Shown here: positions 15,301 to 24,035 of the stretch, piece by piece
Layout: each line of letters starts with the position of its first letter
How positions within the stretch are numbered: the stretch's first letter is position 1
From: SZAS-3 sp964386785
GTDB taxonomy: Bacteria; Chlamydiota; Chlamydiia; Chlamydiales; JAAKFR01
Direction of reading: 5' to 3'
Assembly (NCBI GenBank): GCA_964386785.1
Contig: CAYLUD010000013.1
Span: forward strand, 1-32,507
DNA length: 32,507 nucleotides
The notes under the pieces: model-generated
The model's input: only the letters and a program-made list of their open reading frames with translations
Databases searched by the model: none
Told to the model about the DNA's origin: nothing
Translations under genes and position numbers: made by a program

Positions 15301-16719
15301 TTATAGGGGACAATGAAGACATAGCTCCTTTTTCAGCTCTTGCAAAGCCTGCGGAGAGAACAAACGAGCTGCCACAATAGACTCTGCCTCTGCAAGATAT
15401 TCCCAAGCTCGACGATCGTCTTGCCTTTCATGATGTAAGACGGCTAAATAGTATGCCCCCTGAGGATCTTCTCGATAGAGTTCATGATATCGCGATAGAG
15501 CAACTAGCGCTTCGCGACTTCTTCCTAGCTGAATCCAGGTAACGCCTAATTGCAAATACCCCTCACTAAACTCAGGATATTTTTCTAGGATGGCAAGAAG
15601 TTGTTTTTTCTTATTCAACAAAGAATCTCTTGTATCATCTACAAGAGAAAAAATAGCTTGCACACCATCTAGATCTACTTTACCTTCCAGCACTTCATAG
15701 GCCAGTCGACGCCCTGCTATTGCATAATCAGGAACTAAAGAACAGATCTCTTGAAGTAAAGCTCGACCTCTCGCAACTTCTCCAGTGAATAGACATGCAT
15801 AACCCAGCAATTCTTTTACTAGACCATCATTCGGCATATATTGTTGCGCTTTTTCGTAGGCAATTTTAGCCTCTTGATGACGAGCTGAATGTAGATAGAC
15901 GGAAGCCTGATTCACGTGAGTCATTCCGACCACTTCCCGCATATCGCGTTGCGGTAGACGGTAGGTGTTAACTCCAAGATAAGACTCTGAAGGTACATGA
16001 ATCCCTCTTGCTGTCGTTTCAATATTAATGACATGATCTCCATTTCGATATCGAACAAAAATATGCCCTGGAGGCGTAATGATCTCTAATGGTAGCTCTA
16101 AGCGTTGCGCTAGGGCCAGATAGACCGTTGTCACACCAAGACAGACCCCCAAATGATTATCCATCACAGATGCAAGCAATGTATATCGATCAATATCTTT
16201 CATGAAAACGGATTGAGGAGGGAATTTGATATGCTGTTGTTCAAACAAAAAAGTGTTGATTGCTTGAATGATTTCTTTTGGGGAGGGGGCAGAAGATAAA
16301 TACGCACGCACTTGCAATGCCATCCAATCTAACCTAGCTGAATACTGGCGCGCCATTTCAGGATTACCTCCTTGAGATAAGATGAGGGCAATACCTAAAT
16401 CTATCTCTTCAGGCGCTAATGTAAGCACCTCTTCTTCTGAAGTGACACGGTACCCTTTCAATCGACGATTGGCGAGATGAGAACCCAATGATTCCACAAG
16501 TGTTAACTGAGCATCTGACCAATTTCCTGCAGATGAAAGAAACAAAGAAGAAATGCTAGCTAGATCGCGATCTGTACCTAAAAGAGCTTGAGCCCTTTCT
16601 AAAGCAAGGCGCCCCTCAGTTGTGGTGGGATAAGCTTCATAAAAAGCTAAAGCTTGCGATACCGATTGAGGGTCCAAAGTAGAAAACAAGGTATATAAAG
16701 CACTGACGGCAAGGTACAC
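15301..16719 (-). CDS. transglutaminase-like (SirB1-type) protein with TPR tail
   Basis: A 472-residue protein. The N-terminal 260 residues contain a SirB1/transglutaminase-like fold: DRYTLLASVMDNHLGVCLGVTTVYLALAQRL carries the nucleophile-position Cys193, and PPGHIFVRY carries His219; the third triad position appears to be Glu (INIETTARG, Glu234) instead of the usual Asp. Residues 265-465 are tetratricopeptide-like helical pairs (for example ASVYLHSARHQEAKIAYEKAQQYMPND and LQLGVTWIQLGRSREALVALSRYHEL). The start is GTG 16719, one base after the stop of the upstream transhydrogenase and with AAAAGGGGG just before it, indicating translational coupling. No signal peptide is seen. Substrate and role are unknown. 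Chlamydiae carry related proteins, to my recollection. Confidence 0.7.
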   Translation of the reverse strand: MYLAVSALYTLFSTLDPQSVSQALAFYEAYPTTTEGRLALERAQALLGTDRDLASISSLFLSSAGNWSDAQLTLVESLGSHLANRRLKGYRVTSEEEVLTLAPEEIDLGIALILSQGGNPEMARQYSARLDWMALQVRAYLSSAPSPKEIIQAINTFLFEQQHIKFPPQSVFMKDIDRYTLLASVMDNHLGVCLGVTTVYLALAQRLELPLEIITPPGHIFVRYRNGDHVINIETTARGIHVPSESYLGVNTYRLPQRDMREVVGMTHVNQASVYLHSARHQEAKIAYEKAQQYMPNDGLVKELLGYACLFTGEVARGRALLQEICSLVPDYAIAGRRLAYEVLEGKVDLDGVQAIFSLVDDTRDSLLNKKKQLLAILEKYPEFSEGYLQLGVTWIQLGRSREALVALSRYHELYREDPQGAYYLAVLHHERQDDRRAWEYLAEAESIVAARLFSPQALQELKKELCLHCPL

Positions 16720-16720
16720 T

Positions 16721-18124
16721 CTACCCCCTTTTTAATTTATTCAATCCATTGAAAGCAGCAATCCTATACCCTTCTGCAAAGGTGGGATAATTAAACACCT
16801 GATTCACAAAATATTCAATGTTTCCACCTAGAGCCATGACCATTTGTCCTATGTGAATAAGCTCCGTTGCGTTCCGCCCCACAATGTGCACTCCGAATAA
16901 AGTTAAGTTCTCAGGATCAAATAGCAGTTTGAACATTCCCAAATGACTAGATCCAGTGATATGTGATCTGGCGATTTCATAATAATACGCTCGTCCCACC
17001 TCATAGGGGGTCCCCTGTTTCTGGAGGTCCTCCTCTGTAGCTCCACAACAGGAAATTTCTGGAATTGTGTAAATTCCTAAAGGAAACCACTTAGGAAATG
17101 GGTGCGCCTTACCTTGAACCGCATGAAGGGCAGCCAGTCGACCTTGCTCCATGCTAGTGGAAGCCAATGCCGGATATCCAACAACGTCCCCTGCCGCATA
17201 AATATGTGAGCAGGAGGTTTGAAAATACTCATTCACCGCAATATGACCCCTATCGGTCATACGCAGAGACAGATTCAGAGTCTTGACCTCAGCCTCTCTA
17301 CCTAAGGCATATAAAAGAAGGTCTGCAGAAAACAAGGACCCATCGTCACAATGCACCTCGGCTCGATTTCCTACTCTCAAAATTTTCGAGGGAGTTTTTC
17401 CTGGCAACAAGTGTAGACCATTTTCTTTGAGTCCAATTTGCAAGTGGGTTCCAATTTCTGCATCTAGTTCGGGTAGCAGACGATTTTTTTTATCAATAAC
17501 CCAGACCTCAGTGCCCAATGCTGTAAAAAAACTCGCATATTCCGCTCCAATAACCCCTCCACCAAGAACAATCATCGTTTTCGGAACATGATCAATGCGG
17601 AGTAGTTTGTTGGAATCAAGAATGACGTCCTCATCAAAAGGTACATCAATAGGACGACGCGGCTCAGAACCCGTAGCAATTAAGTATTTTTTTGCCTGCA
17701 CTCGATAACGAACCTCGCCATGTTCTCCCAAGACATGCAGTTCTTGTGGATCTGTAAACGAGGCGGCTCCTTGAATATAACGAATGTGATTTTTTCGGAG
17801 TTGCCGCATCAATACAGCTCTCTCTCCATCCAGAACTGCATGCAAGCGAAAGTTCAGATCATTGACTGTGACTTCCGTAAGGCAACTAGAGCCATAGAAT
17901 GCACGTTCATTATATCGACGTAGGTCAATAATGGCTTCGCGTAACGATTTTGATGGAATTGTAGCATAGTTTAGGCAGTTCCCTCCAGGATGATGATCTT
18001 TTTCGATCATCACCACAGACCACCCTAATTTAGCAGCTTGAATCGCTCCTTTTTGACCAGCTGGTCCGGAACCTATCACTGCAAAATCTGCTAGCACCTC
18101 TTCCACGCAGAGAGCTAACAACAA
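16721..18124 (-). CDS. sthA: soluble pyridine nucleotide transhydrogenase (SthA-type)
   Basis: A flavoprotein of about 460 residues that should move electrons between NADPH and NAD+ (EC 1.6.1.1). FAD motif IGSGPAGQKGAIQAAKLG; NAD(P) motif GGGVIGAEYASFFTALG. It resembles dihydrolipoamide dehydrogenase but lacks its chemistry: the CxxxxC disulfide reads C-L-N-Y-A-T (Cys50, Thr55) followed by IPSKSLREA, and the C-terminal His-x-x-x-x-Glu position reads NYPTFAEGYRIAAFNGLN, both as in E. coli SthA. Calling it LpdA would be wrong. The start is unresolved: there is no in-frame ATG; TTG 18124 opens the longest frame and GTG 18106 gives a homology-consistent start (V-E-E-V-L-A-D-F-A-V-I-G), neither with a clear ribosome site. 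The downstream gene is coupled one base after its stop. Confidence 0.88.
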   Translation of the reverse strand: MLLALCVEEVLADFAVIGSGPAGQKGAIQAAKLGWSVVMIEKDHHPGGNCLNYATIPSKSLREAIIDLRRYNERAFYGSSCLTEVTVNDLNFRLHAVLDGERAVLMRQLRKNHIRYIQGAASFTDPQELHVLGEHGEVRYRVQAKKYLIATGSEPRRPIDVPFDEDVILDSNKLLRIDHVPKTMIVLGGGVIGAEYASFFTALGTEVWVIDKKNRLLPELDAEIGTHLQIGLKENGLHLLPGKTPSKILRVGNRAEVHCDDGSLFSADLLLYALGREAEVKTLNLSLRMTDRGHIAVNEYFQTSCSHIYAAGDVVGYPALASTSMEQGRLAALHAVQGKAHPFPKWFPLGIYTIPEISCCGATEEDLQKQGTPYEVGRAYYYEIARSHITGSSHLGMFKLLFDPENLTLFGVHIVGRNATELIHIGQMVMALGGNIEYFVNQVFNYPTFAEGYRIAAFNGLNKLKRG

Positions 18125-18185
18125 GTTTCATGCCAATCAAAGGATATATACGACCTATAGACACAAACTCTATATGTTAAAGAAT

Positions 18186-18683
18186 TTAGAAACTAAATCC
18201 ATAAGATAGTATAGTCATCGGAAACCAGAAACCATCTTTGCCGTTAGCAAGAAGTGTCGGGCAACTGATGCGGAGCTGAGTGATGGAAATCAATCCCGAC
18301 TTCATGCGTCTCTCCTTTCCAATGAGCCATTGAGGGGATATGGTTATTCTCTCTAGTGGGTCTCGTGGATATCCTATCGACCAGGACATCGCCACTGAGC
18401 CCCCTATACCTAAATACCATTGTTGATCCGTTGAGGGTTGGGGGTAATATAGATAAACCCCGCGAGCTTCCAACTTCGATGCAACCAGCAGTGAACTCGC
18501 CGACGCAGAGGCATCCCATCCCTTATTCATGCGTTGATGACGCCACCCAAAGGAAAGTTCAGGGGCCGGTATAGGCAAGGGCCCCACTCCTACATCCATA
18601 TGAAAAAACGAGTCATTCGCTCCAAAAGCAGAGGTCGTGCATAGCGCAAATGCAATGGCTATTTTTTTTAAACAATCAAACAT
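18186..18683 (-). CDS. small exported protein, probable outer-membrane beta-barrel
   Basis: A 165-residue protein starting MFDCLKKIAIAFALCTTSAFGA, a clear signal peptide cut probably after about residue 22. The mature part has alternating hydrophobic/polar segments rich in aromatics (HMDVGVGPLPIPAPELSFGWRH, VYLYYP, WYLGIGGSVAMSWSIGY) and ends SYGFSF with a terminal Phe, the signal recognised by the BAM machinery for barrel insertion. Length would suit an eight-stranded barrel. ATG 18683 is used rather than the TTG three codons earlier. No named family was recognised. It is the first gene of a minus-strand series with sthA 61 bases downstream, and lies divergent from rpmB. Confidence 0.6.
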   Translation of the reverse strand: MFDCLKKIAIAFALCTTSAFGANDSFFHMDVGVGPLPIPAPELSFGWRHQRMNKGWDASASASSLLVASKLEARGVYLYYPQPSTDQQWYLGIGGSVAMSWSIGYPRDPLERITISPQWLIGKERRMKSGLISITQLRISCPTLLANGKDGFWFPMTILSYGFSF

Positions 18684-18936
18684 TTGAGGCAATCATTATT
18701 CGTCTCATCAGACTTTCATTGCAATTAATTTGTTTTTTTACTTTTTTTTTAAATATTTAAATATGATTCTAAATCTTATATTTTCTTATAAAGAACGAGG
18801 TGTTAGCAGAAAGTTGCAACAGAATTTTCTCTTGAGGTTTTCTTTGATTCCTCGTAAGCTTTCCTGCAGTATTTATTTCCAAGAACTGTGCGCGTTAGAG
18901 CGGTGAAACCGAATAAGAACGCACAAAGGAGAACCT
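18684..18936. promoter_or_regulatory. divergent upstream region and rpmB leader
   Basis: About 250 bases between the exported protein (minus) and rpmB (plus). The left part is very AT-rich with T7 and T9 runs and TAAATATTTAAATATG. Just before the rpmB ribosome site (AAAGGAG at 18925-18931) nested pairings are possible: CGGT-GAA-ACCG (18901-18911) inside an outer bulged stem in which GTG 18888-18890 pairs CAC 18922-18924 and CGTT 18893-18896 pairs AACG 18918-18921. This could be a ribosomal-protein control element. No firm promoter boxes were identified. Confidence 0.35.
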
Positions 18937-19212
18937 ATGTCAAAAGTATGTCAAGTTACGGGTCGCAAACCCTGTAAAGGAAGATCCTATACCCTAAGAG
19001 GAATCGCCAAGAAAAAAAAGGGTATTGGTCTCAATATTACAGGAAACAACAAGAGACGCTTCCAGCCCAACCTATTAAGTCGCAAATTGTGGTTCTCTGA
19101 AGAAAATCGATTCATTTCGATTCGTCTATCTGCTGCTGCATTGCGCACAATTGATAAACGAGGCCTAGCAACTGTAGTTCGAGAAATGAGAGCGAACGGC
19201 CAACACGTTTAA
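18937..19212 (+). CDS. rpmB: 50S ribosomal protein L28
   Basis: A 91-residue protein, MSKVCQVTGRKPCKGRSYT at the start, then an internal KKKKGIGLNITGNNKRRF and LWFSEENRFISIRLSAAALRTIDKRG, the typical L28 layout and close to chlamydial L28 as I remember it. L28 binds 23S rRNA in the large subunit. AAAGGAG lies five bases before the ATG. The stop is directly followed by the ATG of the UbiD-type gene with no spacing, so the two should be co-expressed. L28 is not normally tied to UbiD genes functionally; the pairing is probably a lineage-specific arrangement. Confidence 0.96.
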   Translation: MSKVCQVTGRKPCKGRSYTLRGIAKKKKGIGLNITGNNKRRFQPNLLSRKLWFSEENRFISIRLSAAALRTIDKRGLATVVREMRANGQHV

Positions 19213-20964
19213 ATGGAAGGGTTTCGCAACCTTTCCTCTTTTTTGCACGAGCTGCGCAAGCAACAGGAGCTGATTGAAATTGAGGCTCCTGTTGATCCAA
19301 AATTGGAAATTGCAGAGATTCACCGTTGCGTTGCCGCAGCTAATGGACCAGCTCTGCTCTTTAAATCAGTTAAGGGTTCACCATTTCCCGTAGTTACTAA
19401 TTTATTTGGCACAAAGCGACGCGTAGATATTGCGTTTCGGAATCGACCCGAGAAGATTTTGTCTCGGCTTGTTCGTACTCTTACAGGGCCGTTTCCTCCT
19501 CCCATTCGAGAGCTTTGGCCTCATCGTCGTCTACTCTCGATTCTTCGACCCAAAGTATCTCGATGGAAACAGGGAGTGATGGAGTGTCGTTGTGATGATC
19601 TAACCCAGCTCCCCTTTTTAACCTCATGGCCTTTAGATGGAGGACCATTCCTTACTTTACCCTTAGTCTACACGCATCCTCCTGAAGGACCAGACAATTT
19701 AGGTATGTATCGAATACAACGTTTTGATAGCAAAACTCTAGGCTTGCATTTTCAAATTCAAAAAGGAGGCGGCTTTCACTATCATCAAGCAGAATCGCGC
19801 AATCAACCCTTGCCCGTTTCTATCTTTCTTGGTGGGCCACCAGCCTGTATTTTATCTGCAATCTGCCCCTTACCTGAAAATGTCCCAGAACTTCTGATGG
19901 CCGCCTTCTTACAAGGGGGTCGTATCGCCTCCAGAAAGATACCGGATCATCCAAATCCTATTCTTACAGAATGTGAATTTGCTCTGATTGGATGGGCTCC
20001 TCCCCATATACGCCGCCCAGAAGGCCCTTTTGGCGACCATTATGGGTACTATAGCTTACAACATGATTTCCCTATTTTCCAATTACAGAAGGGCTTTCAC
20101 CGAAAAGGGGCCATTTACCCAGCTACCGTTGTAGGCAAGCCTCGTCAGGAAGACTTTTTTATTGGCGAGTATTTGCAAAGTTTACTCTCCCCTCTTTTCC
20201 CCATCGTCATGCCAGGGGTTCTTGATCTATGGAGCTACGGAGAAACAGGCTTTCATGCCTTGTCTGCAGCCGTCGTGCAAGAACGTTACTACAGAGAGTG
20301 CATGCGGAGCGCCTTCCGCATCTTGGGCGAGGGCCAGCTCTCTTTAACCAAATTTCTGCTTCTTACCGATCAACACGTCGATTTAAAAAATTTTCCTCTT
20401 GTTCTTTCTACCATCCTTGAACGTTTTCAACCGGAAACGGATCTATTCATTTTTTCTAATCTTTCTTTAGACACTTTAGATTATACAGGGCCCACGCTGA
20501 ATCGAGGTTCCCGCGGTGTACTCTTAGGAATTGGAGAGCCCAAACGGAGACTCCGTAGTGAGTGGATCGACCCTCTGCCTCGCGGGATAGAGGCTGCCGT
20601 AGCCTATTGTCCCGGTTGTTTAGTCATAGAAGGATCTCCTTTGGAGCCTATGCAATTGCAAGAATGGCCCCTCGTTATCCAGGTAGATAATGTGCACAAT
20701 ACCATCTCCTCCACTGCTGCGTTTCTGTGGTCCGTATTTACTCGTTTTGATCCAGCTTCAGACATAACCAGTGCTTCTCAATGTCTACGGGCAAATCATA
20801 TTGTGTATGAAGGTTCTATTTTTTTAGATGCACGAATGAAACCCTCGTACCCTGCCACCGTAGAACCTGATGAAGAAACAGAGGCTAAAGTGGCAAATCG
20901 ATGGCTCGAATACTTCCCTCAAGGCATGAATAAGGGAAGTAGCCGTGCCGCGCATGTATATTAA
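19213..20964 (+). CDS. UbiD-family prenyl-FMN decarboxylase, probably menaquinone pathway
   Basis: A 583-residue UbiD-family protein. The cofactor/substrate region includes DNLGMYRIQRFD and HFQIQKGGGFHYHQAE, followed by GWAPPHIRRPEGPFGDHYGYYS, where the EGPFGD segment is a UbiD hallmark, and GKPRQEDFFIGEYLQ. These enzymes decarboxylate aromatic or unsaturated acids with prenylated FMN supplied by a UbiX-type flavin prenyltransferase, which is not in this window. The length is nearer the long form found in chlamydiae and epsilonproteobacteria, associated with the futalosine route to menaquinone (MqnL role), than to the roughly 490-residue ubiquinone-pathway UbiD. C. trachomatis CT220, annotated ubiD, is the likely counterpart (memory). 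Assignment to menaquinone rather than ubiquinone is inference. Confidence 0.85.
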   Translation: MEGFRNLSSFLHELRKQQELIEIEAPVDPKLEIAEIHRCVAAANGPALLFKSVKGSPFPVVTNLFGTKRRVDIAFRNRPEKILSRLVRTLTGPFPPPIRELWPHRRLLSILRPKVSRWKQGVMECRCDDLTQLPFLTSWPLDGGPFLTLPLVYTHPPEGPDNLGMYRIQRFDSKTLGLHFQIQKGGGFHYHQAESRNQPLPVSIFLGGPPACILSAICPLPENVPELLMAAFLQGGRIASRKIPDHPNPILTECEFALIGWAPPHIRRPEGPFGDHYGYYSLQHDFPIFQLQKGFHRKGAIYPATVVGKPRQEDFFIGEYLQSLLSPLFPIVMPGVLDLWSYGETGFHALSAAVVQERYYRECMRSAFRILGEGQLSLTKFLLLTDQHVDLKNFPLVLSTILERFQPETDLFIFSNLSLDTLDYTGPTLNRGSRGVLLGIGEPKRRLRSEWIDPLPRGIEAAVAYCPGCLVIEGSPLEPMQLQEWPLVIQVDNVHNTISSTAAFLWSVFTRFDPASDITSASQCLRANHIVYEGSIFLDARMKPSYPATVEPDEETEAKVANRWLEYFPQGMNKGSSRAAHVY

Positions 20965-21083
20965 TCGGGGTTGTGAGTTGATGAAACAGAAAACAACACA
21001 CCTGTCCCTTGCGTCCCACTTGACGTTTTTATTTCGTTAGAACAGGCGCAATTCCACATATTGCTACGCAGAGGCTTAACCGT

Positions 21084-22004
21084 CTAACATTGCGAGTAGT
21101 CTTTAAGCCACCTCCCGTTGGGGAGCTGGGTATAAGCCAATGTGCTATCGATATCCTGTTGCCGGAATTGCCATTGAGCTTGTAATAAACGGTCTGGAAT
21201 AATCTGAGCGCTAGATAAAAGAAGAGCCTCTGCTTTTTCGCGTCCAAAGAGCGCGCGAACAAGCCATGTGGGTAGAGATGGCATCGATGTGCGACCAAAG
21301 TGAGCACATAGCTGATCAATCCAGTCTTTATGCTGCACAGGATAAGGTGACACCACATTAACTGGACCCTCCCAAATCGGATTCTGGATCATCTCTTGTA
21401 GTATAGCCAAAAGATCTGACAATCCAATCCAACTCATCCACTGATTGCCTGGCCCCAAAGGGGATAAGAGACCAAGGCGAGCCCATGGCAACAAGGCGCG
21501 CAATAAACCGCCTTCTGGCGACAACACAATAGCTAAACGGGGAATAACCAATCTTGTAGAATGAAGCTCCCCTGCAGCCTCCTCCTTATCCACACATAAG
21601 CGAGCTAAGAAATCAGAGCCAGAAGGCGTGTCTTCCGTTGCCTTTACGCAAGTGCCGTAATATCCCACGGCAGAGATCAGCAGAAAGGTAGACAGTTTAT
21701 AGGGAGCAAGCGCGTGTGCTAAGGATCGAGTCGCTGGAATTCGGCTATCATATAATGCGCGTTTGCGTGTAGACGACCATCGACCTTTACCAACATTCGC
21801 CCCTGCAAAGTGCATCACGACTTGAGGAGGAGGTTGCCCCTGTAAATCTAACCTGCCTTCTTGCACATCCCAAAATATGGTTCCCGGAATAGAGGGAGAT
21901 CGAATAATAGGGAGCACAGAGTAGCCCTGAGCAAGGAAGAAAGCACTAGCTGCTCTCCCCAGATATCCATGAGACCCCGTGATACCAATAGAGCAGCTAG
22001 TCAT
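21084..22004 (-). CDS. TIGR01777-type SDR nucleotide-sugar epimerase-like protein (YfcH family)
   Basis: A 306-residue extended short-chain dehydrogenase-like protein. The nucleotide-binding motif is GITGSHGYLGRA; other family marks are VVMHFAGANVGKGRWSSTRKRALYDSR and LLISAVGYYGTC (Tyr at the catalytic YxxxK region is modified), and later GPGNQWMSWIGLSDLL and GPVNVVSPYPVQH. YfcH/SDR39U1 proteins are conserved but have no settled reaction. The start ATG 22004 is preferred over an upstream frame because it overlaps the STAS gene stop (ATGACTAG) and the Rossmann strand begins there. Likely translated from the same transcript as the STAS protein and RNase Y. Confidence 0.8.
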   Translation of the reverse strand: MTSCSIGITGSHGYLGRAASAFFLAQGYSVLPIIRSPSIPGTIFWDVQEGRLDLQGQPPPQVVMHFAGANVGKGRWSSTRKRALYDSRIPATRSLAHALAPYKLSTFLLISAVGYYGTCVKATEDTPSGSDFLARLCVDKEEAAGELHSTRLVIPRLAIVLSPEGGLLRALLPWARLGLLSPLGPGNQWMSWIGLSDLLAILQEMIQNPIWEGPVNVVSPYPVQHKDWIDQLCAHFGRTSMPSLPTWLVRALFGREKAEALLLSSAQIIPDRLLQAQWQFRQQDIDSTLAYTQLPNGRWLKDYSQC

Positions 22005-22347
22005 GATGAGCTTTAGTTGCTTGCGATAATGCAATATCCTGCGAAGAGACTAATTGAAAAAAGGGCACAAAACCAGTCAAAGAGAGAATAGCCTCAATGG
22101 CAGGAGGGGTGCCTATAAGATAGACCTCACCACCAAGGGATTTGGCTTTTTTTTGGCATTCTAATAGCAAACGAATTCCAGCACTAGACAGATATTCCAG
22201 CTGGCTAATATCTAAAAGCAAAGAAGGTTGTTGCACAGAAAGAGATTCTTGCAAAGGAGCAGACAGAGCACCAACTGTATTGCTATCAAGTCGACCAGTC
22301 AGAATACAGAAGAGTCGTTCATTCTTGGTAAATTGGGATAAGGGCAT
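21997..22347 (-). CDS. STAS-domain protein (RsbV/SpoIIAA-like anti-anti-sigma factor)
   Basis: A 116-residue single STAS domain. The diagnostic segment reads LLLDISQLEYLSSAGIRLLLECQKKA; the Ser-Ser before A-G is the position phosphorylated by RsbW-type kinases in anti-sigma antagonists. Chlamydiae encode RsbV1/RsbV2 with an RsbW kinase and RsbU phosphatase in a partner-switching circuit, so this could be one of the RsbV-type proteins; which one cannot be told. A GAGG site seven bases upstream supports ATG 22347. It overlaps the start of the SDR gene by eight bases and lies 65 bases after RNase Y on the same strand. Confidence 0.78.
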   Translation of the reverse strand: MPLSQFTKNERLFCILTGRLDSNTVGALSAPLQESLSVQQPSLLLDISQLEYLSSAGIRLLLECQKKAKSLGGEVYLIGTPPAIEAILSLTGFVPFFQLVSSQDIALSQATKAHHD

Positions 22348-22412
22348 GCACTACCTCATTTTGTTTTCTATACATTGAGAAAAAATGAGCTTCTCGTCAA
22401 TCATCTTGGACA

Positions 22413-23891
22413 TCAAGATGCAAAATCAATCGCTTTGGTCTCTCGAATGACCGTAACTTGAATATTTCCAATAAAACTCATCTCTTTTTCCAGCTTTTTC
22501 ACAATTGTACGAGCAAGAATTTGCGCACTTTCATCTGTTACGCGATCTGGTTTTACAAAGACGGAAATCTCTCGCCCAGCCTGTAAGACGTACGCATGCT
22601 CAACCTCCTCAAACGAGGTGCAGAGATCTTCTAATTTTTCCATCCTGCGAAGGAATTGTTCTACCCCTTCCGTTCGACTGCCAAATCTGTGGTGCACTAA
22701 ACGATTTAAAGCACAAAGCAAAGAAGCTTCCATTGTATGCGCCTGTATTTCTTCATGATGAGAAGCTATAGCATTAACAATATCAGCCTGTTCTCCAGCT
22801 TCTAAAGCCAATTGCGCCCCCGCAGCAGCATGCGTGTCGCCATGACCTACCGTAGCTTTACCAATATCATGGAGCAACCCCATACGCTTTGCTTTTTCTG
22901 TATGCAATTTTAATTCTGCCGCAAGGGTACCACAAAGGAATGCCATTTCCATAGAATGTTGCAGAAGGTTCTGTCCCTGATAATATAAAAAATGTAGACG
23001 TCCTAATGCCTCAATCATCGCAGGGGATAAATCGTAAATCCCCACTGCAGCTGCACTCTCCGACCCCTTTTGTCTAATACATTGCTCTAACTGCAATTTA
23101 GCCTTACGTACAGCCTCCTCAATGCGGCTGATATGAATGCGACCATCTCGGATGAGTTGTAGTAGGGTTAGGCGCGCAACCTCACGTCGAAGCGGGTCTG
23201 GACTCGACAATAAAATAGATTGAGGGGTCTCATCAAAAAGGTATTGTACTCCTGTGCATTGTTCAAGAAACCGAATATTTCGACCTTCGCGACCAATGAT
23301 TCGACCTTTGATCTCTTGAGATGGAAGGGGGACAGTTGTCAAAAGAGGTTCTACTAATTCCTGATGTGGAAGACGGTACAAGGAATCCAATACGAGTTGC
23401 AGTGTATACTGATGCACCTCTTTTTGTAATCGCTCCTTCTCTTGCAATGCAAAATGACCTAGTTCTTTAGATATAACAAGAAGACAGGCTTCTTTAGCTT
23501 CTTCTTTAGAAAGATTGGAGATAGCTTCTAATTGTCGCAGGAGTTCTTGTTCTTTTTGCTGGTATTTACTCTCGCGTTCCTCTAAACCATTTTTGCACTC
23601 TTCCATGCGTTTAGCAAGAGTTTGATGATATATTTTTTGTTGTTGTAGTTCTTGCGAAAGACGTTCGCTTTTTTTGATTTTTTGTTTCCACTCCTCTTCA
23701 TAGCGCAGAGAGAGCTCTTTCTGCTGAAACTCTTGTTTTTGTATAAATAGGGCAAGATCATTCTTTTTTCTTGAACACTCAATTTCTGCTTCATGCAGCA
23801 ATTCTGTAGCTAACTGATGAGCTCCACCTGTGCGAAAACGAAACCATACCCATTGAAGCAGGCCACCTAAAGCAACTCCCAACCAAAACAT
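22413..23891 (-). CDS. rny: ribonuclease Y
   Basis: A 492-residue membrane-anchored endoribonuclease that starts mRNA decay. Order: N-terminal anchor (about residues 2-18), long charged coiled coil (about 30-170), KH domain with KGRIIGREGRNIRFLEQ, HD domain with MGLLHDIGKATVGHGDTHAAAGA and ASHHEE, and the conserved end VLQAGREISVFVKPDRV...IQVTVIRETKAIDFAS. All key HD residues are present. The ATG at 23891 has no clear ribosome site. Classical Chlamydia are not, to my recollection, noted for RNase Y, so this is a marker for a different chlamydial lineage or for acquisition. Confidence 0.93.
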   Translation of the reverse strand: MFWLGVALGGLLQWVWFRFRTGGAHQLATELLHEAEIECSRKKNDLALFIQKQEFQQKELSLRYEEEWKQKIKKSERLSQELQQQKIYHQTLAKRMEECKNGLEERESKYQQKEQELLRQLEAISNLSKEEAKEACLLVISKELGHFALQEKERLQKEVHQYTLQLVLDSLYRLPHQELVEPLLTTVPLPSQEIKGRIIGREGRNIRFLEQCTGVQYLFDETPQSILLSSPDPLRREVARLTLLQLIRDGRIHISRIEEAVRKAKLQLEQCIRQKGSESAAAVGIYDLSPAMIEALGRLHFLYYQGQNLLQHSMEMAFLCGTLAAELKLHTEKAKRMGLLHDIGKATVGHGDTHAAAGAQLALEAGEQADIVNAIASHHEEIQAHTMEASLLCALNRLVHHRFGSRTEGVEQFLRRMEKLEDLCTSFEEVEHAYVLQAGREISVFVKPDRVTDESAQILARTIVKKLEKEMSFIGNIQVTVIRETKAIDFAS

Positions 23892-24035
23892 CTACCCTCC
23901 AATTCCCTATCCCTTTTTACCATACTAAAGAGACGGTAGAAAACAAGTAGATTTCAGATAGGTCAAGATCTAAAAAAATACATATAAAAACAAAGTGCAC
24001 CACAAAACCTCTCTGACCATTTCGATTGACATCGA

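Noticed and set aside
16721..18124. Dihydrolipoamide dehydrogenase (lpdA)
   Set aside because: The redox Cys pair and the catalytic His are missing and replaced by SthA-type residues.
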